From Streptacidiphilus melanogenes (GTDB taxonomy: Bacteria; Actinomycetota; Actinomycetes; Streptomycetales; Streptomycetaceae), in assembly GCF_000787835.1 (NCBI RefSeq), contig NZ_BBPP01000010.1:66856-111179 (forward strand): DNA of 44,324 nt. Reading direction: 5' to 3'. The notes under the pieces were generated by a model. The model did no database searches, was not told where the DNA came from, and was given only the letters and a program-made list of their open reading frames with translations. How positions within the stretch are numbered: the stretch's first letter is position 1; each line of letters opens with the position of its first letter. Of the stretch, positions 1 to 7,880 are shown piece after piece. A program made the position numbers and the translations under genes.

Positions 1-657
1 TTCCTGGAGCGCTTCCCGGCCCTCTATCTCAGCGACGCGGTCGGCTCCTCCGAGGGCGGGGCGGGCGGGGTCGCCCACTGGAGCGCCGACGAGAAGGCCG
101 GGCAGGGGACGGTCACCACCCGCCCGATCAGCGACTCCGAGGTCGTCGACGACGACCTCAACCCCCTGCCGCCCGGCATCGTCGGCAGGCTCGCCCGCCG
201 CGGCAACATCCCGCTGCACTACCTCGGGGACCCGGTCAAGAGCGCCGAGGTCTTCCGGACCGCGCCCGACGGCACCCGGTACGCGGTCCCCGGCGACTGG
301 GCGCGCCGCGAGGAGGACGGCCGGATCACCCTGCTCGGCCGCGGCTCGTCCTGCATCAACACCGGCGGCGAGAAGGTCTTCCCCGAGGAGGTCGAATCCG
401 CGATCAAGTCCCATCCGGCCGTCTACGACACGGTGGTCGTCGGCGCTCCCGACGAGCGCTGGGGCGAGACCGTGGTCGCCCTGGTCCACCAGCGCGACGG
501 CTCGGCCGAGCTGACCCTGGACGCGCTCCAGGCGCACTGCCGGACCCACGTCGCCGGCTACAAGGTCCCGCGCCGCCTGCACCTCGTGCCGGGGATCGAG
601 CGCACGCCGACCGGCAAGCCGGACATGCGCTGGGCGAAGCGCATCGCCATCGGCTGA
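1..657 (+). CDS. Acyl-CoA synthetase (AMP-binding family), C-terminal part
   Basis: The frame is open from base 1 to TGA at 655-657 and gives 218 residues; the start lies outside the window. It shows the C-terminal half of an ANL-superfamily ligase: an SSEGG-type substrate/adenine motif near residue 16, the hinge region GRGSSCINTGGEKVFPEEVE around residues 112-131, and the C-terminal catalytic lysine in PTGK near residue 205. The family activates a carboxylic acid to acyl-AMP and then to acyl-CoA in the cytosol. The substrate cannot be read from this fragment; the sequence style is that of actinobacterial FadD proteins. The gene is followed by about 230 bases without a gene, so it probably ends its transcript. 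Confidence 0.9.
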   Translation, partial: FLERFPALYLSDAVGSSEGGAGGVAHWSADEKAGQGTVTTRPISDSEVVDDDLNPLPPGIVGRLARRGNIPLHYLGDPVKSAEVFRTAPDGTRYAVPGDWARREEDGRITLLGRGSSCINTGGEKVFPEEVESAIKSHPAVYDTVVVGAPDERWGETVVALVHQRDGSAELTLDALQAHCRTHVAGYKVPRRLHLVPGIERTPTGKPDMRWAKRIAIG

Positions 658-889
658 GCCGACCCGCCCGGGGTACCTCACGGGGACGGCACGGACGGCA
701 GGGACGACGCGGACAGCGGAGGTGGCGGGGACGGCAATCTCAGGGTTGATCTCAGGGTTCGCCCTCAAACGTCCCTGGAGCGATCCCCGATGTTGCCCGG
801 TCTCGTCCCTGTGGACGAGCTCATCGTCGGATCCAGCGGCTACCGTGGAGTTCTCTGGTCCGGGCGGGGAGCGAGGAGGCTGACCGGCG
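658..889. other. Intergenic region with weak promoter signals
   Basis: No convincing gene is present. A TACCGT hexamer at 841-846 could be a -10 box for the downstream gene, and GGAGG at 875-879 is its ribosome binding site. I see no clear -35 box. Confidence 0.4.
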
Positions 890-1564
890 ATGGGTCCTCT
901 GGTCATCGTGGTTCTGCTGGTCCTGTGCGTGCTGATCGGAATCGGTGCGCTCGTCGTGGTGGGCACGGTCAAGGCCGCTCGTGCCGTCGGCGCCAAAGCC
1001 GAGAACATGGCCCTCAAGGCGCGTGCCTACACCAACCCCGGCGCGCCGGGCCGGATCGCCTCGGTCCGGCTGCGCCTGCGCGGCGCCCTCGAGGGCACGC
1101 GTCAAGCGCTGGAGTCCGCCGCCTCCCAGGACGCGCAGGTGGGCGAGTCGCTCCAGCTGCTGAAGCGCCTGGAGGCGCACGGCGGCGAGCTGGACGCCCA
1201 GTTGCGGGTGCTGGAGCACGAGCCCGAGGTGGCCCGTGTCGACGCCAAGCTGCCCGAGCTGCGCGCCCGCGCCGAGCAGATCACGCACGCGGCGGAGGAG
1301 TTGCGGTGGGCGGTCCAGGACCGCCAGCACCACTTCTCGGAGGACGAGGTGGCTCGTCTGAGCGACGAGTGCACGCAGGAGGCGGACGCGCTCCGCCACT
1401 GGACCCACGCGGAGCCCACGGCCGACGGCGCGGAGGGCCGCCGCAACGAGCCCGGCCGCCTCACCTCCGGCCGCTGGCCCACCGCCGACGAGGTCCTGGG
1501 CTTCGTCGACCGCATACGCCGCCCCACTGGCGAGCCCACCAACCCGCGCTCGGCCGAGCGCTGA
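890..1564 (+). CDS. Membrane-anchored coiled-coil protein of unknown function
   Basis: A 224-residue protein starts at ATG 890, 10 bases after a GAGGAGG ribosome binding site (873-879). Residues 3-27 form one hydrophobic helix (GPLVIVVLLVLCVLIGIG...), followed by a long Ala/Glu/Arg/Leu-rich stretch (about 60-170) with heptad character, so the protein is probably anchored by its N terminus with a helical cytoplasmic body. The last 40 residues are polar and rich in Pro, Arg and Glu. I recognise it only as the kind of conserved hypothetical membrane protein common in streptomycetes. It stands alone between an acyl-CoA synthetase and a DUF2087 gene. The DNA just after the stop repeats versions of the last codons (CCGAGCGCTGA-like units at about 1554-1635), which suggests local slippage at the 3' end. 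Confidence 0.75.
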   Translation: MGPLVIVVLLVLCVLIGIGALVVVGTVKAARAVGAKAENMALKARAYTNPGAPGRIASVRLRLRGALEGTRQALESAASQDAQVGESLQLLKRLEAHGGELDAQLRVLEHEPEVARVDAKLPELRARAEQITHAAEELRWAVQDRQHHFSEDEVARLSDECTQEADALRHWTHAEPTADGAEGRRNEPGRLTSGRWPTADEVLGFVDRIRRPTGEPTNPRSAER

Positions 1565-1691
1565 GAAGGCCGGCGCTGAGAAGCCGGCGCCGAGCGACGA
1601 ACGCGGAGCCGACGGCCGCCCCGGCCGAGCGCTGATTGCCGAACGCCGAACGCCCCACGAAAACCGTTCGCATCCGTCCTCGGCGCCTCCC

Positions 1692-1697
1692 TAGCCT
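1692..1697 (+). promoter_or_regulatory. -10 box TAGCCT, leaderless arrangement
   Basis: TAGCCT ends 6 bases before the ATG at 1704 and there is no Shine-Dalgarno sequence. This spacing is typical of actinobacterial leaderless transcripts. The -35 region (TTCGCA at 1667-1672) is weak. Confidence 0.45.
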
Positions 1698-1703
1698 GGC
1701 GGC

Positions 1704-2243
1704 ATGCCTGACATCGCGCTGCTCGCGCCTCTCGCCTCCGCACTCGCCGACCAGGAGCGGCTGCTGGCCTTCGCCCGCACCGTGATCGCCGGGGAGGCGG
1801 GGGTGGAAGCCACCGCGCTCGGGCGGCACGGGGCGCGCCTGGAGCGGGCGGGGCTCGTCGACGTACGGGACGGACGGGTCTACGCCCGCGCCGACGCCTT
1901 CGCCCAGGCGATGCGTGCGCCCGAGCGGACAGAGGCGTCCGAGGTGGCGCAGTTGTTCAAGGACGGCCGACTAACAGAGATGCCGACGCGACCGGCACGA
2001 CGGCTCGCGTTGCTCGCCCACCTGACCGACCGGGCCTTCGAGCGGGGCGTCGCCTACTCGGAGCCCGAGGTCAACATCGCCCTCAAGCAGTACTGGGACG
2101 ACTGCGCGGCCCTGCGCCGGTACCTCGTCGAGAACGGCTTCCTGACCCGTTCCGCGGACGGGACCTCCTACCGGGTCACGATCACGGCCGACAGCGCGGC
2201 CGACAGCGCGGCCGGCGCCGCGGCCGACGCCACGGGCGCGTAG
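1704..2243 (+). CDS. DUF2087 domain protein
   Basis: A 179-residue soluble protein. The N-terminal 70 residues look like a small helical, winged-helix-type domain (LLAPLASALADQERLLAFAR, then a short wing-like DVRDGRVYAR). Residues about 86-158 match the DUF2087 pattern: PTRPARRLALLAHLTDR, then YSEPEVN near 113-119 and LRRYLVENGFLTR near 133-145. DUF2087 is often fused to ArsR-like helix-turn-helix domains, so a DNA-binding regulatory role is plausible but not shown. The C terminus ends in a low-complexity Asp/Ser/Ala tail encoded by a 12-base tandem repeat. The start is set by a leaderless promoter rather than a ribosome binding site. The stop codon abuts the stop of the convergent next gene with no gap. 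Confidence 0.8.
   Translation: MPDIALLAPLASALADQERLLAFARTVIAGEAGVEATALGRHGARLERAGLVDVRDGRVYARADAFAQAMRAPERTEASEVAQLFKDGRLTEMPTRPARRLALLAHLTDRAFERGVAYSEPEVNIALKQYWDDCAALRRYLVENGFLTRSADGTSYRVTITADSAADSAAGAAADATGA
2187..2222. repeat. 12-base tandem repeat at the 3' end of the DUF2087 gene
   Basis: Two exact units of GCCGACAGCGCG (2187-2198, 2199-2210) are followed by a degenerate third (2211-2222). They encode the DSAADSAAGAA tail, in frame. Confidence 0.7.
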
Positions 2244-3248
2244 TCACCGCGTGGCCCTCGCCAGCTCCGAGCGGAGCTCGGCCGGGGCGGCGCTGCCGGG
2301 CGGCAGGCCCTCGGCCGCGAGGCGGATCACCTCGCGGCGGACGAGGTCGTTGGCGGGCGTCGGCACGCCGTGCAGGCGGCCCAGCATGGAGATCTCGCCG
2401 TTGAGGAAGTCGACCTCGACCCCGCCACCGCGGGTCAGGCTCTGCCAGGTCGAGCCGCCGGCCCGGACCACGTCCGGGATCGGCACGACGCCCATCCGGC
2501 CGCCCTGCACGGCTTGGCGCTCCTCCTCCGACGAGTAGGCGATGCCGGCCGCGTCCAGCACGGCGACGCCCTCGGCGCGCACGGTCTGCCACAGGTCGGC
2601 GGAGTTGGGGATGCCGTCGCGACCGACCAGCGCCTCAAGGGCGTTGGCGAGGTTGTTGAGCAGCTTGCCGTACTTCCAGCGCATCACGTCGGGGACGATC
2701 GGCGCGTCGAAGGTGCTGTCCTTCAGATCGACCGCGATCCGCTCCGCACAACGGTCCGCCGCGCTCGTGAATCCTCCCAGCGTCAGGATTCCCGAGAGCG
2801 GTGCGCAGTGGGTGATGACGGTGCCGGGCTGCAGGTGGGTCGCGGGCAGCCAGACGCACATGCCGACCACGTCGGCGAAGTAGCGCAGCGCGGTGCCCTC
2901 GTTGGCCACGCCGTTCTGCGCGCAGACGACGGGCAGCGACTCACCGGCCGTCCCGCCGCCGGTGACGGCCGCGCGCGCCCAGTCGCGCAGCACGGCCTCC
3001 GTGTCCTGGGACTTGACGGCGAGCACCAGCACGTCGTCGGGGCGCAGCGGGCCCAGGTCCTCGTGGTGGGCGTAGGCGGGGATGCGCAGCCGCTCGGTGC
3101 CCTGCGGGGTGACCAGGCGCAGCCCGTCGGTACGCAGCGCGTCCAGGTGCGCGCCGCGCGCCACCAGTGCGACCTCGTGGCCGCCCTGAGCCAGCCGCCC
3201 GCCCATCGCGCCGCCCACGGCGCCCGCCCCGACGATCACATAGCGCAT
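2244..3248 (-). CDS. Ketopantoate reductase (ApbA/PanE) family protein, copy 1
   Basis: A 334-residue NADPH-dependent 2-hydroxyacid reductase. The Rossmann motif GAGAVGG lies at residues 7-13, a KSQ motif follows the first domain, then QNGVANE, and the C-terminal domain carries KYGKLLNNLANAL with the lysine expected to be catalytic and GGGVEVDFLNGEI with the conserved Glu and Asn. The family reduces ketopantoate to pantoate for coenzyme A synthesis, but actinomycetes carry several paralogues of unknown substrate, and a second, diverged copy lies at 25733-26755. No pantothenate genes are nearby, so I would not name it panE. It is convergent with the DUF2087 gene, whose stop it abuts. Confidence 0.85.
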   Translation of the reverse strand: MRYVIVGAGAVGGAMGGRLAQGGHEVALVARGAHLDALRTDGLRLVTPQGTERLRIPAYAHHEDLGPLRPDDVLVLAVKSQDTEAVLRDWARAAVTGGGTAGESLPVVCAQNGVANEGTALRYFADVVGMCVWLPATHLQPGTVITHCAPLSGILTLGGFTSAADRCAERIAVDLKDSTFDAPIVPDVMRWKYGKLLNNLANALEALVGRDGIPNSADLWQTVRAEGVAVLDAAGIAYSSEEERQAVQGGRMGVVPIPDVVRAGGSTWQSLTRGGGVEVDFLNGEISMLGRLHGVPTPANDLVRREVIRLAAEGLPPGSAAPAELRSELARATR

Positions 3249-3332
3249 GCCCGAACACTAGCGCCGGTTCTGCGCCGAACCGTGCATTACGCGCGGGCTT
3301 ACGCGCACAGCGCAGCACGGCCCCGACGACGA

Positions 3333-3366
3333 CCGGCCCCGCCCCTCGCAGGAGGGACGGGGCCGG
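3333..3366. terminator. Hairpin terminator after the FMN reductase gene
   Basis: The arms 3333-3346 and 3353-3366 pair over 14 positions with one mismatch (C/A) and a 6-base loop. The hairpin lies downstream of the minus-strand FMN reductase and upstream of the ketopantoate-reductase-like gene on the same strand, so it separates two transcripts. No U-tract is visible, as is usual in streptomycetes. Confidence 0.6.
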
Positions 3367-3436
3367 AGGCGCCGACGGCGGCGCAGCCATCGGGCCGCGG
3401 TCACCGGGCTGCGCGCGGCCGCGCGCAGCGGGACGA

Positions 3437-3988
3437 TCAGGCCGCGGCGGCGACGGAGATCTGGCCGAGGACGGCGACGAGCTGGGCGGCGACCTCCTCG
3501 TCGTCGACCGGGTGGGTCTCGGCGAAGCGCACGACCGAACCGGGGACGGAGAGCTTGACGTCCTCCAGGACCTTCGCGCCGGCGATCCCGGCGGCCTTGC
3601 GGGCCTCGTCCTGGGCCCAGACACCGCCGAACTGGCCGTAGGCGGTGCCGATCACGGCGACCGGCTTGCCGGTCAGCGCGCCGCCGCCGTACGGGCGGGA
3701 GAGCCAGTCGATCGCGTTCTTGAGCACGGCCGGGATGGTGCCGTTGTACTCGGGCGAGAAGAGGATGACGGCATCGGCGGCGGCGACGGCCTCGCGCAGC
3801 GCGGTGGCGGCGGCCGGGACGGAGCCCTCGACGTCGATGTCCTCGTTGTAGAACGGGATGTCGGCCAGGCCGTCGAGGATGGACACCTCGGCGCCCTCCG
3901 GCGCCAGCTTGACGGCGGCCTCGGCCAGCTGCCGGTTGTGCGAGCCGGCACGGAGGCTGCCGACGAGGGCGACGATGCGGACGGACAT
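3437..3988 (-). CDS. NAD(P)H-dependent FMN reductase (flavodoxin-like quinone/chromate reductase)
   Basis: A 183-residue flavodoxin-fold enzyme of the NADPH-dependent FMN reductase family (YieF/ChrR type). The phosphate-binding loop GSLRAGSHNRQLA is at residues 10-22, and the flavin/dimer motif SPEYNGTIPAVLKNAIDWLS is at about 78-97, followed by GTAYGQFGG. Such cytosolic enzymes reduce quinones, chromate, azo or nitro compounds using FMN. It is transcribed divergently from a TetR-family regulator, with two palindromic sites in the 172-base gap, so the TetR protein probably controls it in response to an electrophile or drug. A hairpin terminator follows it. Confidence 0.9.
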   Translation of the reverse strand: MSVRIVALVGSLRAGSHNRQLAEAAVKLAPEGAEVSILDGLADIPFYNEDIDVEGSVPAAATALREAVAAADAVILFSPEYNGTIPAVLKNAIDWLSRPYGGGALTGKPVAVIGTAYGQFGGVWAQDEARKAAGIAGAKVLEDVKLSVPGSVVRFAETHPVDDEEVAAQLVAVLGQISVAAAA

Positions 3989-4082
3989 GGCGATCTCCCG
4001 AAAGTGGATCGGTGCGAAGTCTGGTGGGTCTGCGCGGCACGCGGGCCGCGCACCGTGACCACGAACCGTCGGCCAGGACTAG

Positions 4083-4096
4083 CGGACCGCGGTCCG
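4083..4096. promoter_or_regulatory. Perfect palindrome CGGACCGCGGTCCG, probable TetR operator 1
   Basis: A perfect 14-base palindrome in the divergent region between the FMN reductase and tetR genes. The second, near-perfect copy is centred 34 bases away. Both are likely sites for the TetR protein encoded at 4161. Confidence 0.7.
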
Positions 4097-4116
4097 GTTC
4101 ATGTCTAACATAAAAG

Positions 4117-4129
4117 CGGACTGCGGTCC
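4117..4129. promoter_or_regulatory. Near-palindrome GGACTGCGGTCC, probable TetR operator 2
   Basis: It matches operator 1 at all but one base (GGAC-TG/CG-CGGTCC). It overlaps the expected -35 position of the leaderless tetR promoter, which fits autorepression. Confidence 0.65.
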
Positions 4130-4148
4130 ATTTATTCCGTTCGCACGC

Positions 4149-4154
4149 TAGGCT
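4149..4154 (+). promoter_or_regulatory. -10 box TAGGCT of the tetR gene, leaderless
   Basis: TAGGCT ends 6 bases before ATG 4161 and there is no ribosome binding site. Operator 2 lies where the -35 box should be. Confidence 0.5.
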
Positions 4155-4160
4155 GGGTCC

Positions 4161-4814
4161 ATGACCCCGCCCTCCGAGCCCATCTCGCTCAGCCCCGAGG
4201 CGCGACCCGCCGACGGACGAGCCGTGCTCCCGCTCTACGACCAGGACCCGACCGAGCGCGCCGACGCCGCGCGCAACCGGGCCAAGCTGCTCCAGGCCGC
4301 CGCCACCCTCATCCAGGAGCAGGGCGCCGAGCATCTGACGATGGACGCCGTGGCCTCGGCGGCCTGCGTGGGCAAGGGCACCGTGTTCCGCCGGTTCGGC
4401 GATCGGGTCGGCCTGCTCTTCGCGGTGCTGGACCAGACCGAGAGCGCGTTCCAGAACGCCTTCATGTTCGGACCGCCCCCGCTGGGTCCCGACGCGGACC
4501 CCGTCACGCGCCTGGAGGCCTTCGGGGTGGCGTCACTGCGGCACATGTCCGAGCACATGAACCTCTACCTGGAGGCCGACCAGCAGGCGGCCGCCCGCTA
4601 CGGCGCACCGCCGCGCAGGGTGCGCACCCGTCACCTGACGATGCTGCTGCAGCAGGCGGGCGTCCAAGGTGACGCGGAACTTCTCGCCGAGACCCTGCTC
4701 GGCACGCTGGATCCGTCCTTCGTGCACCACCTGCTGACCAACCGCGGCCGTACCGCACCGGAACTCGAAGCTGGTTGGTGCGACCTCGTCGCCCGCGTCA
4801 CGCACCGCTGCTGA
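4161..4814 (+). CDS. TetR/AcrR family regulator
   Basis: A 217-residue repressor-type protein. After a 38-residue flexible N terminus, residues about 39-85 form the TetR helix-turn-helix: RAKLLQAAATLIQEQG, then LTMDAVASAACVGKGTVFRRFGDR. The rest is an all-helical ligand/dimerisation domain. It is divergent from the FMN reductase gene with two palindromes between them and probably represses both itself and the reductase. The start at ATG 4161 is favoured by the TAGGCT leaderless promoter. Ligand unknown. Confidence 0.9.
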   Translation: MTPPSEPISLSPEARPADGRAVLPLYDQDPTERADAARNRAKLLQAAATLIQEQGAEHLTMDAVASAACVGKGTVFRRFGDRVGLLFAVLDQTESAFQNAFMFGPPPLGPDADPVTRLEAFGVASLRHMSEHMNLYLEADQQAAARYGAPPRRVRTRHLTMLLQQAGVQGDAELLAETLLGTLDPSFVHHLLTNRGRTAPELEAGWCDLVARVTHRC

Positions 4815-4968
4815 GCCCGACCGGCGCGGCTGTGCCGCCGTCAGGGTGGTCCGTTCGCGGCACGCCGACGAGCCGCGTCCCGCGGCAACGAGCGGTGTGC
4901 TGCCGTGAACGAACGGAGCGGAACCCCACGAGGCGACGCGGCACAGGAACGTGCGGGAGGTACGAGGC

Positions 4969-5904
4969 ATGCGGGCAACCGGTCTGGCGGCGATCTCGGT
5001 GGTGTCGGCACTCGCGCTGCCGGCCTGCCTCGGCCCGGCGGACCTGGGCCGGGCCGTTGGCTCGGCCGCCCCGCGCGAGGCCGCACGCGGCCTGACGCCT
5101 TCCCCCCTGGCGGGGCGCACCGTGGTCCTCGACCCCGGACACAACCCCGGCAACTTCGACCACCTGGACGCGATCGCCCAGCTGGTCGACGTCGGCAACG
5201 GCCGCAAGGCCTGCAACACCACCGGCACCTCGACCGGCGCCGGCTACCGCGAGGCCGACTTCACCCTCGACCTGGCCCGGCGGGTGCGGGTGCTGCTGCT
5301 CGCCGAGGGGGCGCGGGTGGTCCTCACCCAGGACGGCGACCGGCCCTGGGGGCCGTGCGTGACCGAGCGCGCCGAGATCGGCAACGCCGCCGACGCGGAC
5401 GCCGTGGTCGCCCTGCACGCCGACGGGGCGGCACCGGACGGCTACGGCTTCCACGTGATCCTGCCCGCCGAAGTCGTCGCAGGCGCGGCCGACACCCGCC
5501 CGATCGTCGGGCCCTCGCGCAGCCTCGGCGTGACCCTGCGCGACGCGTACGCGGACGTCACCGGAGAGCCGTTCGCCAGCTACCTGGGCGGGGGGACCGG
5601 CCTGATGGTCCGCTCCGACCTCGGCGGGCTCAACCTCTCGAAGGTGCCGGCGGTCTTCATCGAGTGCGGCAACATGCACAACACGGCCGACGCGGCCCGG
5701 CTCTCCGCGCCGACATGGCGTGAACTGGCCGCGCACGGGGTCGCCCTGGGCATCACGCGCTTCCTCACCGCTGCCCCGGCGACCACCGCGACCACCGCGA
5801 CCACCTCCACACCAACCGGAACCGCCAACCCGGGGAGCAACACCGCTGCCGCCGAAACCGCCCCCACCACGAGGACGACACCCCCGTCAGGCCGCGTCGG
5901 CTGA
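4969..5904 (+). CDS. N-acetylmuramoyl-L-alanine amidase (amidase_3), putative lipoprotein
   Basis: A zinc peptidoglycan amidase of 311 residues. I choose ATG 4969 because GGGAGG (4955-4960) lies 8 bases upstream; GTG 4951 in the same frame lacks a usable site. The N terminus is a short signal peptide ending in the lipobox-like LPAC (cysteine near residue 20), so the enzyme is probably exported and lipid-anchored. Amidase_3 features are in order: LDPGHN (first zinc His), YREADF (zinc Glu), ALHAD (second zinc His) and, near the end, FIECGNMHN with the catalytic Glu. It would cleave the bond between MurNAc and the stem peptide. The C-terminal 45 residues are a Thr/Ala/Pro-rich tail. It overlaps the convergent DUF2231 gene by 18 bases. 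Confidence 0.9.
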   Translation: MRATGLAAISVVSALALPACLGPADLGRAVGSAAPREAARGLTPSPLAGRTVVLDPGHNPGNFDHLDAIAQLVDVGNGRKACNTTGTSTGAGYREADFTLDLARRVRVLLLAEGARVVLTQDGDRPWGPCVTERAEIGNAADADAVVALHADGAAPDGYGFHVILPAEVVAGAADTRPIVGPSRSLGVTLRDAYADVTGEPFASYLGGGTGLMVRSDLGGLNLSKVPAVFIECGNMHNTADAARLSAPTWRELAAHGVALGITRFLTAAPATTATTATTSTPTGTANPGSNTAAAETAPTTRTTPPSGRVG

Positions 5905-6483
5905 CCGTCCGTGCGCCAGGTGCCCGCCGATCATGCCGCCGACGGTGGCCACCGCGAGCCCCGTGAAGCCGAGCAGTCGGCCGCGTCCCGTGCGCCCGCG
6001 CAGACGCGCCGCCCAGGACAGGCCGTACAACGTCGTCGCGGTGGCGCTCGCGGCCGCGTGCACGAGGCCGGCCCGGCGCTCCTCGGCGGTGGGCAGCTCG
6101 GCCCACTCGACCCAGCCCGCCAGTTCCGCCGGCAGCGCCCCGAGGAACCCCAGGGCCACCATCAGCGTCGCCGCCCGGCGCTCGCCCGGCACGAGGTCCA
6201 GCACGGCGGCGGAGGTCCAGCAGCCGATCGGGATCTGCACCAGCGCCGGATGCGCCGAGTAGCCGAGCCACTCGCCACGCAGGCCCTCGCGGACCGCGCC
6301 GAGCGGCAGCGAACGCACGAACGGGCGTAGCCGCTCCGCCAGGGGATCGAGCCGGTCGAGCCGCTCGAGTCCGTCGATCCGGTCCAGGGCCTCGTCGAGG
6401 ATCCACCGCGCCGGACGCGAGGCCGGGAGCGAGCTGCCGGCCCCCGCCGGACGCGAGGCGGCCCTCGCACCGCTGATGTCCAT
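5887..6483 (-). CDS. DUF2231 membrane protein
   Basis: A 198-residue integral membrane protein. After about 75 polar residues, HPALVQIPIGCWTSAAVLDL starts a DUF2231-type four-helix membrane domain; the other helices are near LMVALGFLGALPAELAGWVEW, LVHAAASATATTLYGLSW and LLGFTGLAVATVGGMIGGHLA. The conserved HP, PIG and histidine residues (HPALVQIPIG, GLVHAA, GGHLAHG) are the features normally seen in the family; the function is unknown, with possible links to redox or heme proteins. Its 3' end overlaps the amidase gene on the opposite strand. It begins only 10 bases from the stop of the minus-strand YihY gene upstream, so the two could form one transcript. Confidence 0.85.
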   Translation of the reverse strand: MDISGARAASRPAGAGSSLPASRPARWILDEALDRIDGLERLDRLDPLAERLRPFVRSLPLGAVREGLRGEWLGYSAHPALVQIPIGCWTSAAVLDLVPGERRAATLMVALGFLGALPAELAGWVEWAELPTAEERRAGLVHAAASATATTLYGLSWAARLRGRTGRGRLLGFTGLAVATVGGMIGGHLAHGRSADAA

Positions 6484-6492
6484 GCTCTGTGG

Positions 6493-7755
6493 CTAACCGC
6501 CCTGCGGACCGCCGAAACCGCGCATGCGCCCGGCCGGGCGCGCGGCCTCACCCGATGAGCCGTTCTCGGCCACCGCGCCGCCGGCCTCGCCCTCCCCGCT
6601 GAGATCATCCGGCCCGGTGCGCTCGCCCGGCCCCGTGCGCCCGCCCGATCCGGTGCGCCGATCCGATCCCGTGCGCCGGTCCGATCCAGTCGGCTCTTCC
6701 GGCCCGCCGCGCCGGGCTCCGTCCACGCGGTCGCCGAGGTGCCCGCCTTCCCCCGAGCCCGCAGGCTCCACGTCCGCGCCGTCGTCCGACGAGGGCTCCC
6801 CCTCGGTGAAACTGCTGCGCACGCTCTGCTCGGGGCGACGGCGGTTCTGTTCGGCGATGGCGTCGAGGACTCGCCGGTCCGCCGGGGTGAGCGGCGGCTG
6901 GAGGATGCTGCGCGGCCACAGCCGACGGGCCAGGACGACGTTGACCTCGGCGGCGTAGAGGGAGAGCTGGGCGCCCAGGTAGATCCACCACAGCAGGCCC
7001 AGCACGGTCCCGAACAGGCCGTAGATCTGGGTGGCGTGACGCAGCTGGTGCGCGACCAGCGCGCCGCCGAAGGCCTGCAGGGCCGTCCAGATCGGCCCGG
7101 CGATCAGGCAGCCGGGGAGCAGTCCGCGCCAGTGGATGTGCGCGGGGGTCAGCACGCGGAAGCAGGCCAGGTAGAGCACGGTGTTGAGGCACACCGACGC
7201 GAGCAGTCCGAAGGCGAAGACCATCGCGCCGGAGGAGACCGCGCCCAGGACGGCCGTGGCCGCCGAGGACATCAGCAGACCGAGGCCGAGGGCGAGGATG
7301 AGCAGCAGCGAGCGGGCCAGGCGCGGCCAGTATCCGGGGCGACGCACGCCCGGCACGTTCCAGATCTGCGCCATGGCGAACTGGAGCGACTGCGCGATGC
7401 CGAGGGAGCCGTACAGCAGGCCGAGACAGCCGATCGCCACCGCCAGCGTGCTGCCCTGCAGGGAGTGGACGCTTCCGCGCAGCTGGTCGCCGATGACGGG
7501 GAAGTCGGCGAGGGCCGAGTTCAGCACGTCCTTCTGGAGTCCCGGGTTGCCCCGCAGGGCGAAGCCCAGCGACGTGGTCAGGAGCAGCAGCAGCGGGAAC
7601 AGGGCAGCGAAGCCGTAGTAGGTGATCAGCGCGGCCAGCGAGCCGCCGCGGTCGTCGCCGTACTTCTTGATCACCCCGAAGACGAAGCCGGGCACGCGTC
7701 GGCGCTGCTGCCCGCGATCGATCCGCCGCAGTCCACGTTCCAGGCGGTTGGCCAT
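6493..7755 (-). CDS. YihY/BrkB family inner-membrane protein with disordered C-terminal tail
   Basis: A 420-residue protein from ATG 7755 (MANRLERGLRRID). The frame stays open further upstream, but that would run through the divergent small gene at 7881. The family core is clear: SLAALITYYGFAALFPLLLL near residue 40, several hydrophobic helices, then YGLFGTVLGLLWWIYLGAQL and YAAEVN near residue 270-295. About six membrane helices are expected; the function is not settled (once called ribonuclease BN, now regarded as a membrane transporter-like protein). After residue 300 the protein becomes a charged disordered tail with five copies of a six-residue unit (GSDRRT type) encoded by an 18-base tandem repeat. 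Confidence 0.85.
   Translation of the reverse strand: MANRLERGLRRIDRGQQRRRVPGFVFGVIKKYGDDRGGSLAALITYYGFAALFPLLLLLTTSLGFALRGNPGLQKDVLNSALADFPVIGDQLRGSVHSLQGSTLAVAIGCLGLLYGSLGIAQSLQFAMAQIWNVPGVRRPGYWPRLARSLLLILALGLGLLMSSAATAVLGAVSSGAMVFAFGLLASVCLNTVLYLACFRVLTPAHIHWRGLLPGCLIAGPIWTALQAFGGALVAHQLRHATQIYGLFGTVLGLLWWIYLGAQLSLYAAEVNVVLARRLWPRSILQPPLTPADRRVLDAIAEQNRRRPEQSVRSSFTEGEPSSDDGADVEPAGSGEGGHLGDRVDGARRGGPEEPTGSDRRTGSDRRTGSGGRTGPGERTGPDDLSGEGEAGGAVAENGSSGEAARPAGRMRGFGGPQGG
6610..6690. repeat. 18-base tandem repeat in the YihY tail
   Basis: Four and a half units at 6610-6627, 6628-6645, 6646-6663, 6664-6681 and 6682-6690, of the form CGATCCGGTGCGCCGATC with variation. They encode GSDRRT/GPGERT repeats in frame, so copy-number change would alter tail length without a frameshift. 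Confidence 0.75.
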
Positions 7756-7789
7756 ACCTGGCCTGTTCCCGTCTTCGCGCACGGCATGC

Positions 7790-7823
7790 CCGACGACGTC
7801 CGCCGCGCGGGTGACGTCGTCGG
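7790..7823. promoter_or_regulatory. Inverted repeat in the divergent region 7756-7880
   Basis: CCGACGACGT (7790-7799) and ACGTCGTCGG (7814-7823) are perfect 10-base arms separated by 14 bases. It lies between the YihY gene and the divergent small gene and could be a dimeric operator or a hairpin. Confidence 0.45.
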
Positions 7824-7880
7824 CCCGGCCTCGAGTCGTTTCGGGGCGTCCGGGTGCAGGATGGGTACGAGGTGATAGCC

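Noticed and set aside
4951-4968. GTG 4951 as the start of the amidase
   Set aside because: The only AGGA is 2 bases from it; ATG 4969 has GGGAGG at 8 bases and gives a better signal peptide.
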